Assembly: GCF_001461825.1 (NCBI RefSeq)
Contig: NZ_LLZC01000012.1
Location: forward strand, 682,001 to 746,000
From: Bacillus velezensis
GTDB lineage: Bacteria; Bacillota; Bacilli; Bacillales; Bacillaceae
Reading direction: 5' to 3'
Length of the DNA stretch: 64,000 nucleotides
How positions within the stretch are numbered: position 1 is the first letter of the stretch; every line of letters starts with the position of its first letter. The translations under genes were made by a program, and so were the position numbers. Shown piece after piece: positions 49,724 to 60,797 of the stretch. The notes below the pieces were generated by a model. The model made no database searches, had not been told where the DNA came from, and saw nothing but the letters and a program-made list of their open reading frames with translations.

Positions 49724-49775
49724 AAAATCTTCACTTTGTTGGACAAACATTCCTCAAAGTGTCTGTTTTCTTATG
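49724..49775 (+). promoter_or_regulatory. Leader hairpin upstream of hbs
   Basis: Perfect arms CACTTTG (49732-49738) and CAAAGTG (49755-49761), extended across an internal loop by GAAAA and TTTTC, then CTTAT. It resembles an intrinsic terminator or stability element inside the hbs leader. Confidence 0.5.
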
Positions 49776-49903
49776 AAAAGCCGTTTACTTGTCTGTTCTT
49801 CCCTGCTTTGATTTTTTATCAGACAGGTTTAGAATCAGGCTGAACTGTGAAGAAATGATAATAAACTGCTGATTTGATACCCTTTTGGGAGGAGGTGAAA
49901 GGC

Positions 49904-50182
49904 ATGAACAAGACAGAACTAATCAATGCGGTTGCTGAAGCAAGCGAATTGTCTAAAAAAGACGCTACAAAAGCAGTTGATTCTGTTTTTGATACGATTT
50001 TAGATGCACTTAAAAACGGTGATAAAATCCAACTGATCGGTTTCGGTAACTTTGAGGTGCGCGAGCGCTCTGCACGTAAAGGACGTAACCCGCAAACAGG
50101 TGAAGAAATCGAAATCCCTGCAAGCAAGGTACCTGCTTTCAAACCAGGTAAAGCTCTTAAAGACGCTGTTGCAGGAAAATAA
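49904..50182 (+). CDS. hbs: Histone-like DNA-binding protein HBsu (HU)
   Basis: Essential small basic protein that bends and coats DNA as a homodimer. It has 92 residues. It begins [21 protein letters not shown] and carries the HU signature [23 protein letters not shown] (in two adjacent pieces) on the DNA-binding arms. ATG 49904 has a very strong ribosome site, GGAGGAGGTGA, fitting high expression. The 374-base gap before it holds the spoIVA terminator, the promoter and a structured leader. Confidence 0.97.
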   Translation: MNKTELINAVAEASELSKKDATKAVDSVFDTILDALKNGDKIQLIGFGNFEVRERSARKGRNPQTGEEIEIPASKVPAFKPGKALKDAVAGK

Positions 50183-50236
50183 TTGTGAATATAGATCGTG
50201 TATGCATCTGATACATACACTTTGTTTCTTCACAGA

Positions 50237-50262
50237 AAAGCCCCTTGATAAAGGGGCTTTTC
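50237..50262 (+). terminator. Terminator after hbs
   Basis: AAAAGCCCCTT / AAGGGGCTTTT perfect stem with a 4-base loop. Confidence 0.9.
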
Positions 50263-50301
50263 ATATTTAAGCAGCCTTGGTCACCGGGCAGGACTTTCGT
50301 T

Positions 50302-50331
50302 TTGCTTTTGGCGCGGCAAATGTGCTAGAAT
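50302..50331 (+). promoter_or_regulatory. Promoter of mtrA-mtrB
   Basis: TTGCTT (50302-50307), 18 bases, then TAGAAT (50326-50331) preceded by TG (extended -10). Confidence 0.6.
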
Positions 50332-50368
50332 CGAAATTAAATGTATTCAATGGTGGAGGACACAGACA

Positions 50369-50941
50369 ATGAAAGAAGTTAATAAAGAACAGATTGAACA
50401 GGCGGTTCGCCAGATTTTAGAGGCGATTGGAGAAGACCCGGACCGGGAAGGGCTTTTAGATACGCCGAAACGCGTGGCAAAAATGTACGCGGAAGTATTC
50501 TCGGGATTAAACGAAGACCCGAAAGAACACTTTAAAACCGTTTTCGGAGAAGACCATGAGGAGCTTGTTCTTGTAAAAGATATCGCGTTTCATTCCATGT
50601 GTGAACATCACCTTGTTCCTTTTTACGGAAAAGCGCATATTGCCTACATTCCGCGCGGCGGCAAAGTGACGGGCCTGAGTAAATTGGCGCGGGCGGTGGA
50701 AGCCGTCTCAAAACGCCCGCAGCTGCAGGAGCGCATCACTTCAACGATTGCCGAAAGCATCGTAGAGACCTTAGATCCCCACGGCGTCATGGTTGTCGTC
50801 GAAGCTGAGCATATGTGCATGACGATGAGGGGCGTAAGAAAGCCGGGTGCAAAAACAGTGACTTCCGCTGTAAGAGGTATTTTTAAAGATGACGCAGCGG
50901 CGCGTTCCGAAGTGTTAGAACATATTAAACGTGCGGATTAA
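50369..50941 (+). CDS. folE: GTP cyclohydrolase I
   Basis: Converts GTP to dihydroneopterin triphosphate, the first step of folate synthesis; called mtrA in B. subtilis. It has 190 residues. Zinc ligands are C78 and H81 in [10 protein letters not shown] and a cysteine in EHMCMTMRG. The [17 protein letters not shown] segment is the family signature. ATG follows GGTGGAGGA. It is followed 20 bases later by mtrB. Confidence 0.97.
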
Positions 50942-50961
50942 TAATGATAGAGGGTGCAGAT

Positions 50962-51189
50962 ATGAATTCAAAGCATTCAAGTGATTTTGTCGTCATTAAA
51001 GCGGTCGAGGACGGCGTGAACGTCATCGGTTTAACGAGAGGAACGGATACGAAATTTCACCATTCCGAAAAACTGGACAAAGGCGAAGTAATTATCGCTC
51101 AGTTTACTGAGCATACCTCTGCCATCAAAGTGAGAGGCAACGCCCTCATCCAGACCGCTTACGGAGAAATGAACAGCGAAAAAAAATAA
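50962..51189 (+). CDS. mtrB: Tryptophan RNA-binding attenuation protein TRAP
   Basis: Forms an 11-subunit ring that, when loaded with tryptophan, wraps (G/U)AG-repeat RNA and terminates trp transcription. It has 75 residues. The RNA-contacting residues K37, K56 and R58 and the tryptophan-pocket residues T25, T30 and S53 are all present at the standard positions. ATG 50962 follows AGAGGGTG. Its target leader is at 58045-58260 in this window. Confidence 0.97.
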   Translation: MNSKHSSDFVVIKAVEDGVNVIGLTRGTDTKFHHSEKLDKGEVIIAQFTEHTSAIKVRGNALIQTAYGEMNSEKK

Positions 51190-51192
51190 GCC

Positions 51193-51258
51193 GGCTGTTT
51201 CCCGCTTTTGCCAAATGCCCGCAAACGGCGGGAGAATACAGCCAATTTCTTTTTTTTA
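51193..51258 (+). terminator. Terminator after mtrB
   Basis: Two-part stem GGCTGT + CCCGC pairing with GCGGG + ACAGCC around a 20-base loop, followed after a few bases by a long T-run. Confidence 0.7.
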
Positions 51259-51267
51259 TGCTATAAT
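51259..51267 (+). promoter_or_regulatory. Extended -10 promoter of hepS-menG-hepT
   Basis: TG-C-TATAAT at 51259-51267, about 80 bases before hepS; no clear -35. Confidence 0.55.
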
Positions 51268-51345
51268 GATACCTGCGTATAATAATGACGAGTAAATCTC
51301 ATACATATTAGAATAAATGTGAATTTGGGGACAAGGGTGATATTT

Positions 51346-52101
51346 TTGCAAGACATCTACGGAACTTTAGCGAATCTAAATACGAAATTAAAACAAAAGC
51401 TGTCTCATCCTTATTTAGCGAAACATATTTCTGCGCCTAAAATCGATGAGGATAAGCTTCTTCTTTTTCACGCTTTGTTTGAAGAGGCGGACATTAAGAA
51501 CAACGACAGAGAAAATTACATAGTAACTGCGATGCTTGTCCAAAGCGCCCTTGATACCCACGATGAAGTGACAACAGCCAGAGCGTTAAAGCGAGACGAA
51601 AATAAAAACCGGCAGCTCACCGTGCTTGCCGGCGACTATTTCAGCGGACTGTATTATTCGCTTTTATCTGAAATGAAGGATATCTATATGATACGGACGC
51701 TCGCTACGGCAATTAAAGAAATCAATGAGCATAAAATCCGTCTGTACGATCGGTCTGTCAATGACTTGAATCAATTGATCGAAAGCATGGCAATTGTGGA
51801 AGCGGCCCTGTTTCACAGAGTGTCAGACCACTTTAATCTTCCGCGCTGGAAAGAGCTGGCGAGTGATTTTTTTGTATATAAGCGGCTGATGAACGGCAAT
51901 GCTATATTTCTCGATGTCATCGGCAATATTGTAAAGTCAGGGAAATCAAAGGCTGACATAATGGAAGATAGCTTCCGAAAGGCAAAGCAAAGCATTGAAA
52001 CGCTGCTGCCGCTCAATTCACCAATCCAAAACCTAATGCTGAACCGGCTTAAGGCGATCAGCCAGGACAAAACATATCATCAGAAAGTGGAAGAAGGGTA
52101 A
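51346..52101 (+). CDS. hepS: Heptaprenyl diphosphate synthase component I
   Basis: Small regulatory subunit of the two-component enzyme that makes the C35 isoprenoid side chain of menaquinone-7; HepS sets product length, HepT is catalytic. It has 251 residues, all-helical, no DDxxD motif. The first half (ARA...[17 protein letters not shown]) is very conserved. Start TTG 51346 fits the B. subtilis N-terminus MQDIYGTL and follows AAGGGTGAT. Confidence 0.93.
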   Translation: MQDIYGTLANLNTKLKQKLSHPYLAKHISAPKIDEDKLLLFHALFEEADIKNNDRENYIVTAMLVQSALDTHDEVTTARALKRDENKNRQLTVLAGDYFSGLYYSLLSEMKDIYMIRTLATAIKEINEHKIRLYDRSVNDLNQLIESMAIVEAALFHRVSDHFNLPRWKELASDFFVYKRLMNGNAIFLDVIGNIVKSGKSKADIMEDSFRKAKQSIETLLPLNSPIQNLMLNRLKAISQDKTYHQKVEEG

Positions 52102-52106
52102 TCAAC

Positions 52107-52808
52107 ATGCAGGAGTCAAAAGAACAGCGCGTACACGGCGTGTTTGAAAAAATCTATAAAAATTATGACCAAATGAACTCTGTTATCAGTTTTCAGCAGC
52201 ATAAAAAATGGCGCGATAAAACGATGCAGATCATGAATGTAAAAGAAGGCGCAAAAGCGCTTGATGTCTGCTGCGGAACGGCTGACTGGACGATTGCCCT
52301 CGCAGAAGCGGCCGGAAAAAACGGCGAAATCAAAGGACTGGATTTCAGCAAAAATATGCTGAGCATCGGTGAGAAAAAAGTGAAAGAGGGCGGTTACAGC
52401 CAAATTGAGCTTTTGCACGGAAATGCGATGGAGCTTCCTTTCGCTGATGATTCTTTTGATTTTGTCACCATCGGCTTCGGGCTGCGAAACGTTCCCGACT
52501 ATCTGACCGTGCTGAAAGAAATGCGGCGGGTCGTCAAACCGGGCGGGCAGGTCGTATGTCTGGAAACATCCCAGCCGGAAATGTTCGGATTCAGACAGGC
52601 ATATTTTCTTTATTTTAAATACATCATGCCTTTCTTCGGAAAAATGTTTGCGAAGAGCTATAAAGAATATTCTTGGCTTCAAGAATCGGCAAGAGAATTT
52701 CCCGGTATGAAAGAACTTGCGCGTCTGTTTGAAGAAGCGGGCCTGACGAATGTCAAATACCATTCGTTTACCGGCGGAGTGGCCGCTACGCATATCGGTT
52801 GGAAATGA
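52107..52808 (+). CDS. menG: Demethylmenaquinone methyltransferase
   Basis: SAM-dependent enzyme that methylates demethylmenaquinone, the last step of menaquinone synthesis (ubiE family; menH or gerCB in older B. subtilis naming). It has 233 residues. SAM-binding motif I is [11 protein letters not shown], and the family block [19 protein letters not shown] is present. ATG is 5 bases after hepS. Its 3' end may overlap an early hepT start. Confidence 0.96.
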   Translation: MQESKEQRVHGVFEKIYKNYDQMNSVISFQQHKKWRDKTMQIMNVKEGAKALDVCCGTADWTIALAEAAGKNGEIKGLDFSKNMLSIGEKKVKEGGYSQIELLHGNAMELPFADDSFDFVTIGFGLRNVPDYLTVLKEMRRVVKPGGQVVCLETSQPEMFGFRQAYFLYFKYIMPFFGKMFAKSYKEYSWLQESAREFPGMKELARLFEEAGLTNVKYHSFTGGVAATHIGWK

Positions 52809-52836
52809 TGAATATACAGATGTTTGGGTGAATGAT

Positions 52837-53799
52837 ATGAAATTTAAAATGGCCTATTCTTTTTTAAATGACGATATTGATGTGATCGAAAGGGAGCTTG
52901 AGCAAACGGTGCGGTCAGACTATCCCTTGCTGAGTGAAGCCGGGCTCCATCTGCTCCAGGCGGGAGGCAAGCGGATCCGCCCCGTTTTCGTATTGCTTTC
53001 CGGCATGTTCGGCGACTATGACATTAATAAAATAAAATATGTTGCGGTGACGCTGGAAATGATTCATATGGCGTCCCTCGTGCATGACGACGTCATTGAT
53101 GACGCCGAGCTGCGGAGGGGAAAACCGACCATCAAAGCCAAGTGGGACAACCGCATCGCCATGTATACCGGTGATTATATGCTTGCGGGCTCACTTGAGA
53201 TGATGACGAGATTGGATGAGCCGAAAGCCCACCGGATCCTGTCCAAAACCATCGTAGAAGTATGCCTCGGAGAAATTGAACAGATCAGAGATAAATACAA
53301 TATGGAGCAAAACCTCAGAACCTATTTGCGCCGCATCAAACGGAAAACGGCTCTTCTCATTGCCGTCAGCTGCCAGCTCGGCGCCATCGCTTCGGGAGCT
53401 GATGAGAAGATTCATAAAGCATTATATTGGTTCGGTTATTATGTGGGCATGTCCTATCAGATTATTGACGACATTCTTGATTTCACTTCAACGGAAGAGG
53501 AACTGGGAAAACCGGTCGGAGGGGATCTGCTGCAAGGAAATGTCACTCTGCCCGTTTTGTACGCGCTCCGTCAGCCTGAATTGAAAAATCAGCTGAAATT
53601 AATTAACAGTGAAACAACACAGGAGCAGCTCGCCCCCATTATTGAAAATATTAAACGCACAGACGCGATTGAAAAATCAATGGCCGTCAGTGACAGGTAC
53701 TTAAAAAAAGCGTTTGAAAAACTGAATACACTGCCGAGAGGACGTGCGCGCTCATCATTGGCCGCCATCGCCAAATATATCGGCAAACGGAAATTTTAA
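52837..53799 (+). CDS. hepT: Heptaprenyl diphosphate synthase component II
   Basis: Catalytic trans-prenyltransferase subunit that condenses FPP with four IPP units. It has 320 residues from ATG 52837, which follows GGGTGA; a longer 349-residue frame starts at 52750 inside menG without a ribosome site and its extra residues are poorly conserved. The two aspartate-rich motifs are DDVID (84-88) and DDILD (211-215), with GGKRIRP near the N-terminus. Confidence 0.95.
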   Translation: MKFKMAYSFLNDDIDVIERELEQTVRSDYPLLSEAGLHLLQAGGKRIRPVFVLLSGMFGDYDINKIKYVAVTLEMIHMASLVHDDVIDDAELRRGKPTIKAKWDNRIAMYTGDYMLAGSLEMMTRLDEPKAHRILSKTIVEVCLGEIEQIRDKYNMEQNLRTYLRRIKRKTALLIAVSCQLGAIASGADEKIHKALYWFGYYVGMSYQIIDDILDFTSTEEELGKPVGGDLLQGNVTLPVLYALRQPELKNQLKLINSETTQEQLAPIIENIKRTDAIEKSMAVSDRYLKKAFEKLNTLPRGRARSSLAAIAKYIGKRKF

Positions 53800-53919
53800 A
53801 TTCCTTTTACGAACAAGATGTGAACATTCTCCGCCCTGGATTGATTAATTGTCAGAAAGATGTTACGATTTCGGTGTGCAACTTGAAAGCCTATACATAA
53901 TGATGGGGTGGAGAATCTT

Positions 53920-54366
53920 ATGGAAAAAACTTTTATCATGGTAAAACCGGACGGCGTACAGCGCCAGCTGATCGGAGAGATTTTATCCAGATTTGAGCGT
54001 AAGGGCTTACAATTGGCAGGAGCCAAGCTAATGCAAGTTTCAGAACAGATGGCTGAAAACCATTATGCTGAACATAAAGGGAAGCCGTTTTTCGGCGAGC
54101 TTGTGGAATTCATTACATCAGGACCCGTATTTGCAATGGTATGGGAAGGGGAAAATGTAGTAGAGATCACAAGACAGCTGATCGGAAAAACGAACCCGAA
54201 AGATGCACTGCCGGGCACGATCCGCGGTGACTACGGCATGTTTGTCGGCAAAAATATCATTCACGGTTCAGACTCCTTAGAAAGCGCTGAGCGGGAAATT
54301 CACATTTTCTTTAAACAGGAAGAGCTTGTACCGTATCAAAAATTAATGGCCGACTGGGTGTACTAA
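53920..54366 (+). CDS. ndk: Nucleoside diphosphate kinase
   Basis: Transfers gamma-phosphate between nucleoside triphosphates and diphosphates. It has 148 residues. The active histidine H115 lies in KNIIHGSDS, and the P-x-P entry KPDGVQRQL is near the start. ATG 53920 follows GGTGGAG; ATG 53908 is rejected because it overlaps that site. It begins the cluster leading to cheR and the aromatic genes. Confidence 0.96.
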   Translation: MEKTFIMVKPDGVQRQLIGEILSRFERKGLQLAGAKLMQVSEQMAENHYAEHKGKPFFGELVEFITSGPVFAMVWEGENVVEITRQLIGKTNPKDALPGTIRGDYGMFVGKNIIHGSDSLESAEREIHIFFKQEELVPYQKLMADWVY

Positions 54367-55326
<960 letters not shown>

Positions 55327-55397
55327 AAGACATTTAATGAAAACTTGTGTTATAGTTTTACTTAAAAGCGTTAATGCGATGAAGGGAGAAAAAAGAA

Positions 55398-56570
55398 ATG
55401 AGATACTTAACAGCCGGAGAATCACACGGTCCGCAGCTGACGACAATTATAGAAGGTGTGCCTGCGGGGCTTTATATAACTGAAGAAGACATTAATTTTG
55501 AGCTTGCCAGACGTCAAAAAGGGCACGGCCGCGGACGCCGCATGCAGATTGAAACGGACAGAGCGAAGATCACGAGCGGCGTGCGGCATGGCCGGACACT
55601 CGGTTCACCTATCGCGCTCGTTGTAGAGAATAAAGATTGGACTCACTGGACAAAAATCATGGGCGCCGCACCGATTACAGAAGAAGAAGAAAGTGAAATG
55701 AAACGCCAGATTTCAAGACCGAGACCGGGACACGCAGATTTGAACGGTGCTATTAAGTATAATCACCGCGATATGAGAAATGTGTTAGAACGATCTTCCG
55801 CGCGTGAGACAACGGTTCGCGTGGCTGCCGGAGCCGTCGCTAAAAAGATTTTAGCGGAGCTTGGCATTAAAGTCGCCGGGCATGTCCTGCAAATCGGCAG
55901 CGTAAAAGCAGAGAAAACCGATTACACATCCATTGAGGATCTCAAACGGGTAACGGAAGAATCACCGGTCAGATGCTACGATGAAGAAGCTGGCCGTCAA
56001 ATGATGGCAGCCATTGATGAAGCGAAGGCAAACGGCGACTCGATCGGCGGAATCGTTGAAGTGATCGTCGAAGGTATGCCGGTCGGTGTCGGAAGCTATG
56101 TCCACTATGACCGTAAGCTGGACAGCAAGCTTGCTGCTGCCGTTCTGTCGATTAACGCGTTTAAAGGCGTAGAATTCGGCATCGGTTTTGAAGCGGCCGG
56201 CAAAAACGGCAGTGAAGTTCATGATGAAATCGTATGGGATGAAGAGAAAGGCTATACACGCGCCACAAACAGGCTCGGAGGATTAGAAGGCGGTATGACG
56301 ACGGGAATGCCGATTGTCGTCCGCGGCGTTATGAAACCGATCCCTACTTTGTACAAGCCGCTGAAAAGCGTCGACATTGAAACGAAAGAACCGTTTACAG
56401 CGAGCATTGAACGTTCAGACAGCTGCGCGGTTCCGGCAGCAAGCGTAGTGGCTGAAGCAGCAGTGGCCTGGGAAATCGCAAATGCCGTCGTCGAACAATT
56501 CGGGCTTGACCAGATCGACCGCATTAAAGAAAATGTTGAAAACATGAAAAAACTATCGAGGGAATTCTGA
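55398..56570 (+). CDS. aroF: Chorismate synthase
   Basis: Flavin-dependent 1,4-elimination of phosphate from EPSP to give chorismate (called aroC in enteric bacteria). It has 390 residues. Motifs are GESHGP at the start, [42 protein letters not shown] (across adjacent blocks) and the Gly-rich [17 protein letters not shown] follows GAAGGGAG. First gene of the aroF-aroB-aroH group; it overlaps aroB by one base. Confidence 0.97.
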   Translation: MRYLTAGESHGPQLTTIIEGVPAGLYITEEDINFELARRQKGHGRGRRMQIETDRAKITSGVRHGRTLGSPIALVVENKDWTHWTKIMGAAPITEEEESEMKRQISRPRPGHADLNGAIKYNHRDMRNVLERSSARETTVRVAAGAVAKKILAELGIKVAGHVLQIGSVKAEKTDYTSIEDLKRVTEESPVRCYDEEAGRQMMAAIDEAKANGDSIGGIVEVIVEGMPVGVGSYVHYDRKLDSKLAAAVLSINAFKGVEFGIGFEAAGKNGSEVHDEIVWDEEKGYTRATNRLGGLEGGMTTGMPIVVRGVMKPIPTLYKPLKSVDIETKEPFTASIERSDSCAVPAASVVAEAAVAWEIANAVVEQFGLDQIDRIKENVENMKKLSREF

Positions 56571-57658
56571 TGAAAGAGCTTGAGGTTCGGACAGCTACCT
56601 CCGCATATCCCGTGTATATCGGTGAAGGCATAAGGAAACAGGCCGCTGCCCTTTTGTCTTCACTGAACAGGCCGCTGACAAAGATCCTTCTCATCATCGA
56701 TGCTGAAGTTGAGCGGCTTTACGGTGATGAGATGTTCCGGCTTTTAAACGAAACATGGCCCGTGAAAAAAGTGATCGTTCCAAGCGGAGAGGAAGCGAAG
56801 TCTCTAAAAGAGTATGAACGGATTCAAACGGAAGCGATCGCTTTCCATATGGACCGCTCCTCATGTATGATCGCCTTCGGAGGCGGCGTAACAGGTGATT
56901 TGGCCGGCTTTTGCGCAGCAACTTTTATGCGCGGAATTGATTTCATTCAAATGCCGACGACACTGCTTGCCCATGACAGCGCGGTCGGCGGCAAGGTGGC
57001 CGTCAACCATAAACTCGGAAAGAACTTAATCGGCGCGTTTTATCAGCCGAAAGCGGTGATTTACGATACGGAGCTTCTGAAAACCCTGCCGGAACAAGAG
57101 CTGAGATCGGGCATGGCTGAAGTGATCAAACACGCGTTTATCGCCGATCATGCTTTTTTAGAAAAACTTCTCACGTTTGACACGTTGCAAGGACTGACAA
57201 GCGCTGAGCTCAATGAAATGATTTATAAAGGAATTTCAATCAAATCGGCCGTCGTGCGCGAGGACGAAAAGGAAGAGGGGATAAGAGCTTTTCTGAATTT
57301 CGGCCATACGCTCGGCCATGCCGTTGAGGCGGAATACGGCTACGGCCGGATTACACATGGAGATGCGGTCGCCCTCGGCATGCAGTTTGCCCTTTACGTG
57401 AGTGAACAGGTTGCAGGTTGCAAGATGAACAGGAAAGAACTCACACAATGGCTGATTGGGCTCGGCTACCCGGGAAGCATCAGACAAGATATTGAAACGC
57501 CGGTTCTCTCCGCTCGGATGATGAATGATAAAAAAACGCGCGGAGGCATGACACAGTTCATCGTGTTAAAAGAATTAGGCGAAGCGCGGGACTGCATGCT
57601 TTCAAAAGATGAGCTCGAAAATTTGCTGAACAAATGGCGAATGGAGGAAACAGCATGA
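56570..57658 (+). CDS. aroB: 3-dehydroquinate synthase
   Basis: NAD-dependent, metal-requiring cyclisation of DAHP to 3-dehydroquinate, second step of the shikimate pathway. It has 362 residues. NAD-binding [12 protein letters not shown], the [18 protein letters not shown] block and metal-ligand region [10 protein letters not shown] are visible. It overlaps aroF and aroH through ATGA-type junctions, implying translational coupling. Confidence 0.97.
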   Translation: MKELEVRTATSAYPVYIGEGIRKQAAALLSSLNRPLTKILLIIDAEVERLYGDEMFRLLNETWPVKKVIVPSGEEAKSLKEYERIQTEAIAFHMDRSSCMIAFGGGVTGDLAGFCAATFMRGIDFIQMPTTLLAHDSAVGGKVAVNHKLGKNLIGAFYQPKAVIYDTELLKTLPEQELRSGMAEVIKHAFIADHAFLEKLLTFDTLQGLTSAELNEMIYKGISIKSAVVREDEKEEGIRAFLNFGHTLGHAVEAEYGYGRITHGDAVALGMQFALYVSEQVAGCKMNRKELTQWLIGLGYPGSIRQDIETPVLSARMMNDKKTRGGMTQFIVLKELGEARDCMLSKDELENLLNKWRMEETA

Positions 57659-58038
57659 TGATACGCGGCATTCGCGGAGCAACAACGGTGGAACAAGACA
57701 CCGAACAAGAAATTTTAGAAAAAACACAGCAGCTGCTTGAAAAAATCATTGAACAAAATGGATGCAAGCCGGAAGACGTTGTGCAGATCCTGTTATCCGC
57801 CACGCCTGATATCCATTCCGTATTTCCGGCAAAAGCGGTCCGCCGCCTTTCCGGGTGGCAGTACGTCCCGGTGACGTGTATGCAGGAAATGGATGTCACC
57901 GGCGCTCTGCAAAAGTGTATCCGTGTCCTGATGACGGTTCAGACGGATACGCCTCAGGATGAAATCAAACATGTCTATTTAGAAAAAGCCGTTGTGTTAA
58001 GGCCGGATTTATCATTGACAAAAAATACTGACATGTAA
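57655..58038 (+). CDS. aroH: Chorismate mutase AroH
   Basis: Monofunctional trimeric chorismate mutase making prephenate for phenylalanine and tyrosine. It has 127 residues, the B. subtilis size. R7 in [10 protein letters not shown] and the later MMTVQTD-like and RHVYLEKAV-like segments (here VLMTVQTD and [15 protein letters not shown]) form the active site. Its last codons contain the -35 box of the trp promoter. Confidence 0.96.
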   Translation: MMIRGIRGATTVEQDTEQEILEKTQQLLEKIIEQNGCKPEDVVQILLSATPDIHSVFPAKAVRRLSGWQYVPVTCMQEMDVTGALQKCIRVLMTVQTDTPQDEIKHVYLEKAVVLRPDLSLTKNTDM

Positions 58039-58044
58039 TACGAT
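58015..58044 (+). promoter_or_regulatory. Promoter of the trp operon
   Basis: TTGACA (58015-58020) within the aroH end, an 18-base spacer and TACGAT (58039-58044), giving RNA from about 58051. Confidence 0.7.
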
Positions 58045-58054
58045 AAACAAAGCT

Positions 58055-58150
58055 TAGAAATACACAAGAGTGTGTATAGAGCTGGTAAGTAAGATATTGA
58101 ACAGTTGAGTTTAGAATAGGGTAGCAGAGAATGAGTTTAGCTGAGCTGAG
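58055..58150 (+). promoter_or_regulatory. TRAP-binding (G/U)AG repeat region of the trp leader
   Basis: Nine GAG or TAG triplets spaced by 2-3 bases begin at 58107, 58112, 58117, 58122, 58127, 58133, 58138, 58143 and 58148. Three isolated or overlapping triplets lie further upstream (58055, 58068, 58077-58081). Tryptophan-loaded TRAP should wrap this RNA, block the antiterminator and favour the terminator at 58171. Confidence 0.92.
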
Positions 58151-58170
58151 ATAAACACGTTTTTATTCTG

Positions 58171-58203
58171 CCCAAAAGAATCCTTTCTTTTGGGTTTATT
58201 TCT
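58171..58203 (+). terminator. trp attenuator
   Basis: CCCAAAAGA / TCTTTTGGG stem followed by TTTATTTCTT, between the TRAP site and trpE. An upstream GGG...CAG...AAT element inside the triplets can pair with ATTCTGCCC (58165-58173) as an antiterminator. Confidence 0.9.
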
Positions 58204-58261
58204 TATACGCAAGACTCCTCTCACTCTTCATCTCATTCTCCTTACCGTAAGGAGGAGAATC

Positions 58262-59809
58262 ATGAATTTACAATCGGATGTTTCTTTATTTTTAAAGGAC
58301 AGTCTGACACACCGCACCATTCCAATCGCAGAGACTTTTACGGTCGACACGATCACACCCATTCAGATGGTTGAAAAACTGGACAGAAACATTACGTATC
58401 TTTTAGAAAGCAAGGATGAGTCGTCAAGCTGGTCGAGATACTCTTTTATCGGCCTCGATCCTTTTATCACCATTAAAGAGAGTCATAACACATTCACTGC
58501 CGCTGATCCAAATGGGCATACGCTGTTTGAAGCGGGAGAATTAAAAGCCGTGCTTGACTGGATGAATGAGAGCTTCCGCATTAAAACACCCGAGCTTGAT
58601 ATCCCATTTTCGGGAGGGGCTGTCGGTTATCTGAGCTATGACATGATTCCTTTGATTGAGCCTTCCGTGCCAAGCCACGCGAAAGAAACAGATTTCGAAA
58701 AATGCATGCTGTTTGTCTGCCGGAAAATCATCGCGTACGACCACGAAACGAAACAAGTGCATTTCATTCAATATGCGGAGCTTAACGGTCGGGAGACGGA
58801 GGAAGAAAAGCGGGCCGTTTTTAAAGAAAATTGCGCGGAGCTTCGTAAGCTTATCGGTATTTTGACAGAATCGAAAGATATGAAAGAGCCGTTTTTTTCT
58901 AAAGAAACGTTTGACACGCCAAGTTTTGCCGATGTGACATCCAATTATACGAAAGAAGAGTTTATGGCCGGTGTTAATAAACTGAAAGAATATATAAAAG
59001 CGGGAGACATTTTTCAAGGGGTGCTTTCGCAAAAGTTTGACATTCCGGTATCCAGACATTCATTTGAGCTGTACAGGGTGCTCCGCATCATCAATCCTTC
59101 ACCCTATATGTACTATATCAAACTGCCTGACAGAGACATTGTCGGGAGTTCGCCTGAACGTCTGATCCGCGTGCATGACAGGCACCTGGAAATTCATCCG
59201 ATTGCCGGAACGAGAAGAAGGGGCGCCGGAAAAGAAGAGGACGAACGCCTGAAAAAAGAGCTGATGAATGACGAAAAAGAAAAAGCTGAACATTACATGC
59301 TCGTCGATCTGGCGCGCAATGACATCGGCAGAGTTGCGGAGTACGGTTCCGTAGCCGTTCCGGAATTCACAAAGGTCGTTTCTTTTTCACATGTGATGCA
59401 CATCATCTCTGTTGTAACCGGCCGTTTAAAACAGGGCGTCCATCCCGTTGACGCGCTGATGTCAGCATTCCCGGCAGGAACACTCACGGGCGCTCCCAAA
59501 ATCCGCGCGATGCAGCTTTTAAATGAATTAGAACCGACTTCCAGAGAAACCTACGGCGGATGTATCGCTTATATCGGATTTGACGGGTCAATTGATTCGT
59601 GTATTACCATCCGCACCATGAGTGTCAAAAACGGTACGGCATCGGTGCAGGCGGGCGCGGGAATAGTCGCCGATTCCGTCCCGGAAGCCGAATATGAAGA
59701 AAGCTGTAACAAAGCGGGGGCGCTTTTAAAAACGATTCAAATCGCAGAAGACATCTTTTCTGGCGGGGAGGAGAAGACGGATGAACAAATTTCTGCAATC
59801 TTGCGTTAA
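58262..59809 (+). CDS. trpE: Anthranilate synthase component I
   Basis: Makes anthranilate from chorismate using ammonia from the glutamine amidotransferase subunit, which in bacilli is TrpG/PabA encoded elsewhere. It has 515 residues. The feedback site region LLESKDESSSWSRYSFIG and the chorismate-binding blocks IAGTRRRGAGKEEDE and AGTLTGAPKIRAM are present. ATG 58262 follows AAGGAGGAG. First gene of trpEDCFBA; overlaps trpD by 29 bases. Confidence 0.97.
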   Translation: MNLQSDVSLFLKDSLTHRTIPIAETFTVDTITPIQMVEKLDRNITYLLESKDESSSWSRYSFIGLDPFITIKESHNTFTAADPNGHTLFEAGELKAVLDWMNESFRIKTPELDIPFSGGAVGYLSYDMIPLIEPSVPSHAKETDFEKCMLFVCRKIIAYDHETKQVHFIQYAELNGRETEEEKRAVFKENCAELRKLIGILTESKDMKEPFFSKETFDTPSFADVTSNYTKEEFMAGVNKLKEYIKAGDIFQGVLSQKFDIPVSRHSFELYRVLRIINPSPYMYYIKLPDRDIVGSSPERLIRVHDRHLEIHPIAGTRRRGAGKEEDERLKKELMNDEKEKAEHYMLVDLARNDIGRVAEYGSVAVPEFTKVVSFSHVMHIISVVTGRLKQGVHPVDALMSAFPAGTLTGAPKIRAMQLLNELEPTSRETYGGCIAYIGFDGSIDSCITIRTMSVKNGTASVQAGAGIVADSVPEAEYEESCNKAGALLKTIQIAEDIFSGGEEKTDEQISAILR

Positions 59810-60797
59810 TGGCCGTACGCTGAAAATTGGAGAAGCCGAAAAGCTGATGGAGATGATGATGAACGGGGACATGTCGCAGTCTGAGATCGGCGGGATTTTA
59901 TCGGTATTAGCCCACCGGGGTGAAACGGCGGAGGAGCTTGCCGGATTTGTAAAAGTGATGCGGGCGCGGGCACAGACATCAGGTGGCTTGGCGGATGTCG
60001 TTGATACGTGCGGAACAGGCGGAGACGGGATTTCTACGTTTAACATATCCACGGCAGCGGCGATTACAGCTTCTGCCGCCGGAGCTAAAGTTGCCAAGCA
60101 CGGAAATCGCTCCGTTTCGTCTAAAAGCGGCAGCGCGGATGTGCTGGAAAAGCTGGGGGTTTCCATTCAAGCCACTCCAGAAAGCGTTAAACGCAGCATT
60201 GAAATGAAACAAATGGGGTTTTTGTTTGCGCCGCTGTTTCATTCGTCAATGAAGCACGTCGCCGCCGCAAGAAAAGAGCTTGGCTTCCGAACCGTATTTA
60301 ATCTGCTGGGCCCGCTCAGCAACCCGCTGCAGGTGAAGCGGCAGGTGATCGGCGTCTATTCATTTGATAAAGCGCGCCTGATGGCAAGCGCTTTGGAACA
60401 ATTTGATGTCAGACACGTCATGCTTGTGTCGGCCCGTGACGGATTAGATGAATTGTCCATCTCAGCACCGACCGATATCATTGAACTGAAAAACGGTGAA
60501 CGTCTGGAATATTCCGTTTCACCTGAACAATTCGGTTTTGCAGAAGGTTCATTGAAGGATATTCAAGTGAGTTCATCGGAAGAAAGCGCGCTCCTCATTC
60601 AGAATATTTTTGCAAATAAAGCTCCGTCATCCGCTCTGCATATTACCGCCTTAAATGCGGGCGCGGCCATTTATACGGCAGGTCTTGCAAACGATCTGAA
60701 AGAAGGAACGAAAACCGCCTTAGAAGCGATTCAAAACGGAGATGCCAAAAGGCAGCTCGAACGTCTGAAACAGAAAGAGGAAGAAATGTATGCTTGA
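59781..60797 (+). CDS. trpD: Anthranilate phosphoribosyltransferase
   Basis: Adds phosphoribose from PRPP to anthranilate. It has 338 residues. The PRPP-binding loop [17 protein letters not shown] and the [15 protein letters not shown] motif are clear, as is the NLLGPLSNP segment. The start lies inside trpE behind GGGGAGGAG, and the end overlaps trpC by 8 bases. Confidence 0.97.
   Translation: MNKFLQSCVNGRTLKIGEAEKLMEMMMNGDMSQSEIGGILSVLAHRGETAEELAGFVKVMRARAQTSGGLADVVDTCGTGGDGISTFNISTAAAITASAAGAKVAKHGNRSVSSKSGSADVLEKLGVSIQATPESVKRSIEMKQMGFLFAPLFHSSMKHVAAARKELGFRTVFNLLGPLSNPLQVKRQVIGVYSFDKARLMASALEQFDVRHVMLVSARDGLDELSISAPTDIIELKNGERLEYSVSPEQFGFAEGSLKDIQVSSSEESALLIQNIFANKAPSSALHITALNAGAAIYTAGLANDLKEGTKTALEAIQNGDAKRQLERLKQKEEEMYA

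Noticed and set aside
52116-52793. 225-residue minus-strand frame covering menG
   Set aside because: Entirely antisense to a well-recognised methyltransferase gene; long only because of base composition.
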